DNA of 5,088 nucleotides from a bacterium (GTDB lineage Bacteria > Planctomycetota > JACOTG01 > JAUIME01). Below are positions 1-5,088 of this stretch, piece by piece; the first letter of the stretch is position 1; every line of letters begins with the position of its first letter. Position numbers and translations under genes: made by a program. The notes beneath the pieces were generated by a model that was not told where the DNA came from, did not search any database, and saw only the letters and a program-made list of their open reading frames with translations. Where the stretch lies: positions 1 through 5,088 of the forward strand of contig JAUIME010000435.1 in assembly GCA_030433195.1 (NCBI GenBank). The letters are read 5' to 3'.

Positions 1-2
1 TC

Positions 3-365
3 GCCGCGTTCGATCCCGCCCGCCTGCCGCCCGAAGCCCGGGTGACCGGCGTATTGGGTCGGTTGCTGCTGCACAGCGCCCGGCTCCTGGCCCACACCGG
101 CAGCGGGCTCTCACCGGCCGAGCTGCAGCCTGAACGGGAGCTTCGCTTCGAAGCAGGTCACGACAACCTCGACGCCCTGCAGTATGCGGTGCTCGAGACA
201 GTCGACGAGAGCTGGTTTCTACTGCTACGCCACGAGAGCAGCCCGGACGCGGGCACCGAGATCTGCGTGGATGCCAGTTACGAGGTCCGCTACGCAACTC
301 TTGACGAGGCGCTCACGGCGCTGGACCTGTCGAGATCGGATCTCACCTGGGTGCGGGATCCATAG
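3..365 (+). CDS. 3' end of an unrecognised protein (partial, runs off left edge)
   Basis: This frame is open from the first bases of the window to a TAG at 363-365, so it is probably the C-terminal part of a longer gene. A GTG at 42 could start a 107-residue protein, but no Shine-Dalgarno sequence precedes it, and the codons before it (reading A-A-F-D-P-A-R-L-P-P-E-A-R) look equally coding, so I treat it as internal. About 120 residues are visible. They are rich in Leu, Ala, Glu and Asp, with no obvious membrane segment or signal peptide. The tail alternates strand-like (SWFLLLRHE, GTEICVDASYEVRY) and helical (TLDEALTALDL) stretches and ends DLTWVRDP, consistent with a small soluble alpha/beta domain. 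I do not recognise the family and assign no function. The next gene begins 95 bp downstream on the same strand. Confidence 0.6.
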   Translation, partial: AAFDPARLPPEARVTGVLGRLLLHSARLLAHTGSGLSPAELQPERELRFEAGHDNLDALQYAVLETVDESWFLLLRHESSPDAGTEICVDASYEVRYATLDEALTALDLSRSDLTWVRDP

Positions 366-449
366 GGGCACGCCCTCCGACGAGATCGCACAGGCGCTTT
401 CGCAACTGGCGAGCTCGAAGAACGGTCCGCTGGACGCGCTGCGAAGAAC

Positions 450-455
450 GGAGGG
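450..455 (+). promoter_or_regulatory. Ribosome binding site of the C69 peptidase gene
   Basis: GGAGGG lies five bases before the ATG at 461. This is near-ideal anti-Shine-Dalgarno pairing and spacing, and it fixes the start of the peptidase even though that gives an unusually long positively charged region before the signal-peptide core. Confidence 0.75.
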
Positions 456-460
456 ATCGA

Positions 461-2035
461 ATGATCGTCTACGGCTACGCGCCATCGGACACGCGGCTAT
501 CGGGACAGGGGCGACTCGTCGCGAGGCGACTCGGGTGCCGCTCGATCGTCTTCGCCCTGCTCGCGGCGATCGCGCTTGTCGTGGCGGGGCCCGCCCCGGC
601 ACCGGCCGCCGAAGCTCCGTTTCCCGAAGGTGTCGCAGCTCGTGACCTCGGCTGCTTCATGATCATGGCCGGGAAGGACGCGACGGTCGATGGCTCGGTG
701 CTCATCGCGCACAACAACGACCTCACGGGTGCCGAGGCCTCGCTGGTCGAGAAGACGGCGGCGGCGGATCACTCGAGTCAGTGCCGCATCTCGTTCCCGA
801 CCGGGCTCGAGATTCCGCAGGCCGCCCACACGTTCTCGATGCTCGTGCTGAGGATCCACACGGGGTATGCCCAGGGCGACGCGATCGCGATCAACGAGCA
901 CCAGGTCGCCATCGGGGGTGGGGTCGCGCTACGAGCGGATCGCAACGAACGTGCGGCGCAGGCCGACCCGCTCGTGAAGCGCGGGTTGACCGGCGGTATC
1001 CGATACGCGGCCCTGCAGCGATGTCGCACGGCGCGCGAATGCGTCGAGTGGATCGGCGCGATGTACACCGAGCACGGCGTCAGCTACCCGAGCGGTGTCG
1101 CCATCGCCGACCCGAACGAGATCTGGTACCTCGAAGCGGGAGGCGGGCGTAGCTGGGCCGCCGTGAGGATTCCCGACGATGCCGTATGGGTCCAAGCCAA
1201 CGCCTACCGCATCGGCGAGATCGATCCCCGCAACGATGCGAACACGCTCGCCTCGCCGGGACTGCTCGACTTCGCCGAGGAACAGGGTCTTTGGAATCCC
1301 GACGACGGACCGTTTCACTTCGCTCGCGCGTTCGGCAAGGAGAGCCTCCTCCCGGACGATGCGGGATCGAATCGTACTCGTGTGTGGCGCGGCATCCGGC
1401 TCGTCGACCGGGCGCAGGAGCTGACGTGCGTTACGCGCGACCTGCCGTTGTTCCTCGTTCCCGACGAGAAGCTCACGGTCGATCGACTGATCGAAATCCT
1501 CCGCGACCGGTACGACGGTGTCGCAGCAGAGATCGAAGCGACGAGCGGTCGCCCACAACGACCGATCGCGACGAGCCGAACCGTCCACACCGACGTGGTC
1601 CAACTGCGATCCTGGCTTCCCGCCGACATCGGAGCGGTCCTCTGGCTCGGTCTCAGCGCATCTTCATGCACGACATACCTGCCGTTCTACTTCGGAATCG
1701 ATCGCGTGCCCGATCCTTTCTCGATCGCCGGCGCCACCTACCAACCCGACTCCGCATTCTGGCGGTTCCGGTCGATCACCAATCTCGTGACTCCCTACTT
1801 CGATCACGTGATCAACGACGTTCGGGAGGTCACGGACGCGTTCGAGTCGCGGATCTTCGCGGCCCGATCTCGATTCGAAGCCGAAGCCATCCGGGTCCAC
1901 GCGACGAATCCGCAAGAGGCTCGTCGCCTTCTCACCGACGCCACGAGCGCACACGCCGCGGCGTGTCTCGAGATGGCTCGGAAGCTCGAAGCGCACCTCC
2001 AGAAGACGATCGCCGCACACGCGTTCGAGTGGTAG
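461..2035 (+). CDS. Exported C69-family dipeptidase (peptidase U34/PepD-like Ntn hydrolase)
   Basis: A 524-residue protein of the C69 dipeptidase family (bacterial PepD/PepDA, related to secernins): Ntn-hydrolase-fold enzymes that use a cysteine nucleophile to cleave short peptides. Residues 1-50 form a signal peptide: a long basic region with R22-R23, a hydrophobic core at about 29-43 (IVFALLAAIALVVAG), and an Ala/Pro-rich cleavage region ending near A49. The RR pair does not match a proper Tat motif, so Sec export to the periplasm is more likely. The catalytic block is C65 followed by ATVDGS (74-79) and HNND (84-87); C65 is the candidate nucleophile. Other family-typical blocks are GDAIAINEHQVAIGG (139-153), IADPNEIWYLEAGGG (215-229) running on to WAAVRIPDD and NAYRI, LPLFLVPDEKLTV (328-340), and WLPADIGAVLWLGLSAS (385-401). 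The C-terminal 60 residues look helical. Length fits the family. C65 lies about 15 residues after the predicted signal cleavage, so further processing, probably autocatalytic, would be needed to expose it as an N-terminal nucleophile. Family assignment is firm; substrate and partners are unknown. Confidence 0.93.
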   Translation: MIVYGYAPSDTRLSGQGRLVARRLGCRSIVFALLAAIALVVAGPAPAPAAEAPFPEGVAARDLGCFMIMAGKDATVDGSVLIAHNNDLTGAEASLVEKTAAADHSSQCRISFPTGLEIPQAAHTFSMLVLRIHTGYAQGDAIAINEHQVAIGGGVALRADRNERAAQADPLVKRGLTGGIRYAALQRCRTARECVEWIGAMYTEHGVSYPSGVAIADPNEIWYLEAGGGRSWAAVRIPDDAVWVQANAYRIGEIDPRNDANTLASPGLLDFAEEQGLWNPDDGPFHFARAFGKESLLPDDAGSNRTRVWRGIRLVDRAQELTCVTRDLPLFLVPDEKLTVDRLIEILRDRYDGVAAEIEATSGRPQRPIATSRTVHTDVVQLRSWLPADIGAVLWLGLSASSCTTYLPFYFGIDRVPDPFSIAGATYQPDSAFWRFRSITNLVTPYFDHVINDVREVTDAFESRIFAARSRFEAEAIRVHATNPQEARRLLTDATSAHAAACLEMARKLEAHLQKTIAAHAFEW

Positions 2036-2070
2036 CACCGCCAGAAGACTACCGGTCGCCATGACGCACG

Positions 2071-2098
2071 GCGCACGACCGACGCGGTCGGTTGGCGC
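2071..2098 (+). terminator. Strong hairpin after the peptidase gene, possible terminator or attenuator
   Basis: Starting 36 bases after the peptidase stop, GCGC (2071-2074) pairs with GCGC (2095-2098), a single A (2075) bulges, and CGACCGAC (2076-2083) pairs with GTCGGTTG (2087-2094), including one G-U pair, around a 3-base GCG loop. That is 12 pairs with one bulge. No T-run follows directly; the nearest T-rich stretch, ATTTTCTCT, is about 20 bases on. It is therefore not a classical intrinsic terminator, and may be a non-canonical terminator or an mRNA 3'-end stabiliser. Confidence 0.4.
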
Positions 2099-2277
2099 GC
2101 AGATCCGTCAGCCGCATTTTCTCTGCCCTACCCCGAAGACCTTCGACGTCTTGCTGGTCGAACCTCGGGAACCACGCGACCGACCCCGTGACGTCCGTCG
2201 TCGTGCCCGCTGGAATCCGAGAGACGACCCGACAGGATTCGACGTCCTGCCGGCGCTCGACGCCTCGGAAGACCTCT

Positions 2278-2285
2278 GAAGGGGG
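2278..2285 (+). promoter_or_regulatory. Ribosome binding site of the FG-GAP gene
   Basis: GAAGGGGG ends five bases before the ATG at 2291. This favours 2291 over the second ATG at 2297, which would sit 11 bases away. Confidence 0.65.
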
Positions 2286-2290
2286 CAGCC

Positions 2291-4333
2291 ATGAGAATGC
2301 GATGGAAAACGCTCGTGGGGATCGTCGGAATCGCCGTGGCCTGCGCGAGTCTGGTGGGTCGCGTGCTCGCAGCCGACTTTCCGCCAACCGTGCAGCTTCA
2401 GAACCTCGGCGTGAACGGCCTGGTCTTGAACGGCATCGACTCCTCGGACGAGTCGGGAAGCAGCGTTGCCGGAGTCGGCGACGTCAACGGCGACGGGATC
2501 CATGACATTCTGATTGGGGCGCGCAATGCGAACCCCGTGGGGGGAGATCCCGCCGGCGCGTGTTACGTCGTCTTCGGATCCGGGTCGGGCCTCCCGACGA
2601 CTCTCGACCTCGCGAGTTTGGACGGATCGAACGGCTTCGTTCTCGAGGGAGGGGCCCCGGGTGACGCAGCCGGCATCAGCGTCTCCGGAGGTGGGGACGT
2701 CGACGGTGACGGCCTCGCCGACTTGATCATCGGTGCGTACGAAGCGTCGCCCGGTGGGCGACCGTTCGCCGGCCAGGCGCATGTTCTGTTCGGATCGGAC
2801 TCGGGCTTCCCCGCTTCGGTCGATCTCTCGACGCTCGACGGAACCAACGGATTCACGATCCACGGCATCGACTCCCTGGACTTCTGCGGAGCGGACGTCC
2901 TCCTCGAATCCGATGTGAATGGCGACGGAATCTCGGACCTCATGCTCTCGGCACCCTTCGCTAGCCCGAACGGGAATGACCAAGCCGGCGAGACCTACGT
3001 GGTGTTCGGCACGTCGGCCGGCTTCTCCGCCTCGCTCGAACTGTCGAGCCTCGACGGTACGAACGGCTTCGTCGTTCACGGAGTCGCCGCGGAGGATCGG
3101 TCGGGTCAACTCGGCGCAGCCGATGTCAATGGCGACGGCGTCGACGACCTCTTGATCGGTGCGAGTGGTTCGACTCCCGGCGGCCGGTTGGCCGCAGGAT
3201 CCAGCTATGTCGTCTTCGGTTCGACAGCCGCGTTCCCCGCGTCGATCGAACTCGCGAGTCTCGACGGGACGAACGGATTCACTCTGAATGGCATCGACGA
3301 ATTCGACTTCTCGGGCACCGTCGCCGGTGCGGGCGACGTGAACGGCGACGGGATCGAAGACATCGTGATCGGCGCGTCGGGCGGCGACTTCGTCGACAAC
3401 GACCGAGCCGGTGAAGCGTACGTCGTCTTCGGCTCCACATCGCCGTTCCCGGCCGTCATCGAGCTTTCGGAGCTCGACGGCACGGACGGGTTCACCGCCT
3501 ACTCCACCCAGGACGACGGCGCCGCCGGTGTCAGCAACGCGGCCGTCGGAGACGTGAACGGCGACGGCCTCGACGACATCCTGATCGGAGCGGGCATCGC
3601 CGGCAGAGGCTACCTCGTGTTCGGTTCGCCGACGTTCCCGGCATCGCTCGACTTGACGGCCCTCGACGGAACGAACGGATACCGGTTTCAAGGCATCGAA
3701 TCCGACGATTCGAGCGGCGTCCGCGTCGCCGGTGCGGGCGATTTCAATGGCGACGGCTCGGTGGATGTCGTCCTCGGCGCCCCCGAATCGACCGTGAATG
3801 GGAACACGACGGCGGGCAAGACCTACGTCGTCTTCAGCTTTGCGTGCACGGCTGGTCGGGTCAACGCCGGCAACGGCTTCGTGGTCGACTCGCTCTACGT
3901 CAACGGCTCGAGCGGCGCCCCCGACCGGACCGTCGAAATCACCGAGGATGCGTTGATCGACGTGACGCTCCTCAAGCCGATCGCAGGTGGAACCGGGAAG
4001 TTCGTGCTGCACGCCAACGTCGGCACTCCCGACATCACCACGCAGAGCAAGCTTCCGTTCGACCTCGGCTCGTCGTGCTTCGAGTTCCTGCTTCCTTCGG
4101 GTGCGTCCCCGCTCATCGTCGCGAACAACATCGGCAAACCGAACGCGGTCGGCGCGAGCAACTATTACGGCGTCCCGACCGACGATCCCGATCCGGCAAC
4201 GACGAGCATGCTCTACCCCGCTCTGCCGGTGGGAACCGTCTTGACGCTGCAAGCGCTCGTCATCGATCCCGCGTCGATCGGAAGCAAGAGCGTGAGCGTG
4301 ACGAACGCCGTCGTGATCGAAGTCGTCCCCTGA
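2291..4333 (+). CDS. Secreted FG-GAP/integrin-alpha-like seven-bladed beta-propeller protein
   Basis: A 680-residue exported protein. Residues 1-28 are a signal peptide (basic MRMRWK, hydrophobic core, VLAA before DFPP). Residues of about 34-517 form seven FG-GAP repeats of the integrin-alpha N-terminal type. Each has a calcium-binding loop (D-x-N/D-G-D-G-x-x-D starting at residues 64, 136, 208, 278, 349, 421 and 484), then an I-G-A-type strand, then YVVFGS and a linker usually reading LDGTNGF. Seven repeats is the number that closes a beta-propeller, and all seven loops keep their acidic residues. Residues of about 518-680 form a separate domain, probably a beta-sandwich, with two cysteines (C519, C596) that could form a disulfide, ending LQALVIDPASIG and VTNAVVIEVVP. 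There is no membrane anchor, PEP-CTERM, LPXTG or obvious type IX sorting signal, so it is probably periplasmic or released. Such propellers usually mediate calcium-dependent binding to proteins or glycans; no catalytic residues are evident. Ligand unknown. Confidence 0.93.
   Translation: MRMRWKTLVGIVGIAVACASLVGRVLAADFPPTVQLQNLGVNGLVLNGIDSSDESGSSVAGVGDVNGDGIHDILIGARNANPVGGDPAGACYVVFGSGSGLPTTLDLASLDGSNGFVLEGGAPGDAAGISVSGGGDVDGDGLADLIIGAYEASPGGRPFAGQAHVLFGSDSGFPASVDLSTLDGTNGFTIHGIDSLDFCGADVLLESDVNGDGISDLMLSAPFASPNGNDQAGETYVVFGTSAGFSASLELSSLDGTNGFVVHGVAAEDRSGQLGAADVNGDGVDDLLIGASGSTPGGRLAAGSSYVVFGSTAAFPASIELASLDGTNGFTLNGIDEFDFSGTVAGAGDVNGDGIEDIVIGASGGDFVDNDRAGEAYVVFGSTSPFPAVIELSELDGTDGFTAYSTQDDGAAGVSNAAVGDVNGDGLDDILIGAGIAGRGYLVFGSPTFPASLDLTALDGTNGYRFQGIESDDSSGVRVAGAGDFNGDGSVDVVLGAPESTVNGNTTAGKTYVVFSFACTAGRVNAGNGFVVDSLYVNGSSGAPDRTVEITEDALIDVTLLKPIAGGTGKFVLHANVGTPDITTQSKLPFDLGSSCFEFLLPSGASPLIVANNIGKPNAVGASNYYGVPTDDPDPATTSMLYPALPVGTVLTLQALVIDPASIGSKSVSVTNAVVIEVVP
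2390..3841 (+). repeat. Seven tandem FG-GAP coding repeats (about 210-216 bp, one of 189 bp)
   Basis: The calcium-loop codons start at 2480, 2696, 2912, 3122, 3335, 3551 and 3740, giving spacings of 216, 216, 210, 213, 216 and 189 bp. The DNA is recognisably repeated as well as the protein, for example variants of GACGTsAAyGGCGACGG at each loop and of CTCGACGGnACGAACGG in the linkers. This suggests growth by internal tandem duplication followed by divergence. The sixth interval is short because blade 6 lacks the segment resembling S-x-G-G-R-x-A-G-E and runs straight from IGAG to GRGYLVFGS. Confidence 0.88.
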
Positions 4334-4351
4334 TACTCCGGAAGAAACGGT

Positions 4352-4404
4352 GCATCGATTCGTCTTACTGCGGACGACCTCGTTCAAGGGAGACGAATCG
4401 ATGC
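4352..4404. repeat. Perfect 14-bp inverted repeat overlapping the next gene's start codon
   Basis: GCATCGATTCGTCT (4352-4365) is the exact reverse complement of AGACGAATCGATGC (4391-4404), separated by 25 bases, with a possible extra U-G pair at 4366/4390. In the mRNA it would form a long stem beginning 19 bases after the FG-GAP stop. The ATG at 4401-4403 lies inside the stem, and most of the ribosome binding site (4386-4391) lies in the loop beside it. No T-run follows, so it is not a standard intrinsic terminator. It could control translation of the downstream gene, act as a protein-binding dyad, or stabilise the upstream mRNA end. Confidence 0.8.
4386..4392 (+). promoter_or_regulatory. Ribosome binding site of the putative lipoprotein gene
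   Basis: AAGGGAG ends eight bases before the ATG at 4401 and supports that start. Its last two bases fall in the right arm of the inverted repeat, so access to it may depend on RNA folding. A competing start is GTG at 4350, preceded by GGAAGA (4340-4345) at four bases. Confidence 0.55.
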
Positions 4405-5088
4405 TCTGTCATTTCGCGTTCCTCCTGGCCGCTTGCCATGCCTCGGTGGCTCCCGCCACCGAAGCACCGACGATTCGAACCGTACTGGAACGAGTCGAGA
4501 CCGAGCTCCGTGAGGGCGAACCGCCCGTATCGGACTTCGACAGACGTAGGCTCGTCAAGATCCGGGCCGCGCTCGGCACCGTCGATCATCACGCGGTACT
4601 TCGAGCGGCGGAAGCGATCGAGGATCCACACGACCGGTTGGAGTACGTCCTCGAAGTCGCGCGACTGCAAGGCCGTCACGGCAGGCGTGCGGAAGCCGGG
4701 CAGTTGTTGAAGGAGTTCCTCGATCGAGTTCGGGCGGTCCCTGGGACCGACACTCACCCTGCAATGCGAGATGGCAGGCCTCAGACGCAGATCACGACCG
4801 AGCTGAGGAAACTCCGCTGCTTCGAACTCGCACGCGCGGCGGCCTCCGAGAGCCATGACGCCACGGAAGCACTCGCGTGGATCGAGCTCGCGGCCGGCAA
4901 CGTGACTTCGGCCGCGCTCGACCTCATCCTCGACACTCTCCGAGCGTCGGACGGGCTCTACACCGGAGCGCAGATCAGCATCGAGGAGGGTCACGCTGCC
5001 GACGCAGTCCCCCTCGCAAAGGCGGCCCTCGCCAACGGATGGCGCGCTCATCGCATTCTCGATCTCGCGGAACTCGCAGCGACCGTGG
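4401..5088 (+). CDS. Putative lipoprotein with alpha-helical repeats (partial, runs off right edge)
   Basis: The frame starting at ATG 4401 has no stop in 229 codons and continues past the window, so only the N-terminal part is seen. The start reads MLCHFAFLLAACHASVA; L9-A10-A11-C12 fits a lipobox, implying lipid attachment at C12. The n-region lacks Lys or Arg, which is unusual. Starting instead at GTG 4350 would add 17 residues including two Arg and one Lys, so the start is not fully settled. From about residue 25 the sequence is almost wholly helical, with Ala/Leu/Glu/Arg-rich amphipathic stretches such as IRTVLERVETELREGE, RLEYVLEVARLQGR, EAGQLLKEFLDRVRA, ATEALAWIELAAGN and DAVPLAKAALANGWRAH, resembling TPR-like or other helical-hairpin repeats used as protein-binding scaffolds. 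I cannot name a family. It lies 67 bp after the FG-GAP gene and may share its transcript. Confidence 0.8.
   Translation, partial: MLCHFAFLLAACHASVAPATEAPTIRTVLERVETELREGEPPVSDFDRRRLVKIRAALGTVDHHAVLRAAEAIEDPHDRLEYVLEVARLQGRHGRRAEAGQLLKEFLDRVRAVPGTDTHPAMRDGRPQTQITTELRKLRCFELARAAASESHDATEALAWIELAAGNVTSAALDLILDTLRASDGLYTGAQISIEEGHAADAVPLAKAALANGWRAHRILDLAELAATV

Larger units (their letters stand above)
2036..2290. other. 255-bp intergenic region between peptidase and FG-GAP genes
   Basis: The region holds a strong hairpin near its left end (2071-2098), two imperfect copies of a motif reading TTCGACGTCyTGCyGG (2142-2157 and 2238-2253), and the ribosome binding site of the next gene at its right end. 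I see no convincing -35/-10 pair, although a promoter for the FG-GAP gene would be expected here. A 72-codon frame (ATG 2061 to TGA 2279) is open across most of it, but has no Shine-Dalgarno sequence and a very Arg/Asp/Pro-rich composition, so I do not call it a gene. Confidence 0.6.

Noticed and set aside
480..530. Possible twin-arginine (Tat) signal at the peptidase N-terminus
   Set aside because: R22-R23 is followed by L-G-C-R and lacks the S/T-R-R-x-F-L-K pattern, so an ordinary Sec signal with a long basic region fits better.
929..1603. 224-codon minus-strand frame inside the peptidase gene
   Set aside because: It lies opposite conserved C69 motifs and has no independent start signal or recognisable domain.
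2031..2053. GGTAG/CTACC dyad spanning the peptidase stop codon
   Set aside because: Only five pairs around a 13-base loop; expected by chance and much weaker than the hairpin at 2071-2098.
2061..2279. Small 72-codon frame on the plus strand just upstream of the FG-GAP gene
   Set aside because: It has no Shine-Dalgarno sequence, begins inside the peptidase-proximal hairpin region and has an Arg/Asp/Pro-heavy composition typical of chance frames in GC-rich DNA. Its close stop-to-start distance to the next gene keeps a leader peptide barely possible.
2108..4387. A 759-codon open frame on the minus strand covering the whole FG-GAP gene
   Set aside because: Its codons are the exact reverse complements of the FG-GAP codons, so a stop could arise only where the sense gene uses TTA, CTA or TCA, which are rare in such GC-rich genes. 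Its product is a repetitive Arg/Asp/Val/Glu-rich shadow of the propeller repeats with no signal peptide, hydrophobic core or ribosome binding site.
4365..5051. 228-codon minus-strand frame opposite the putative lipoprotein gene
   Set aside because: The plus frame has a ribosome binding site, lipobox and sensible helical protein composition; the minus product is Arg/Gly/Val-rich with no start signal, so it is a shadow.

Overview
The window is G+C-rich throughout (by eye about two-thirds G+C, with G or C at most third codon positions). It carries four protein-coding regions, all on the + strand. Two of them end outside the window. The secreted C69 peptidase, the integrin-like FG-GAP protein and a probable lipoprotein suggest a high-GC Gram-negative bacterium with many exported proteins, such as a member of the former Deltaproteobacteria/Myxococcota. 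This placement is inference; no marker gene settles it.

Layout: (1) 3-365, the 3' end of an unrecognised gene entering from the left edge. (2) 461-2035, a complete exported dipeptidase of family C69 (Ntn-hydrolase fold) with a good ribosome binding site. (3) 2036-2290, a 255-bp gap with a strong hairpin soon after the peptidase stop, which could end or attenuate transcription. (4) 2291-4333, a complete secreted protein with seven FG-GAP/integrin-alpha repeats, each with a DxNGDGxxD-type calcium loop, expected to close into a seven-bladed beta-propeller, followed by a beta-rich C-terminal domain of about 160 residues. (5) 4334-4400, a short gap containing most of a perfect 14-bp inverted repeat whose right arm covers the next gene's start codon. 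(6) 4401 to the right edge, the 5' end of a gene for a probable helical-repeat lipoprotein.

All three readable products after the first carry export signals, so the shared theme is the cell envelope or periplasm. The gaps of 95, 255 and 67 bp do not make a tight operon, although genes 3 and 4 may be co-transcribed. No known pathway links these genes. I see no RNA genes, CRISPR arrays, mobile elements, toxin-antitoxin pairs or defence genes. The most unusual non-coding feature is the inverted repeat at 4352-4404. The window otherwise looks like ordinary chromosome of a poorly studied lineage.
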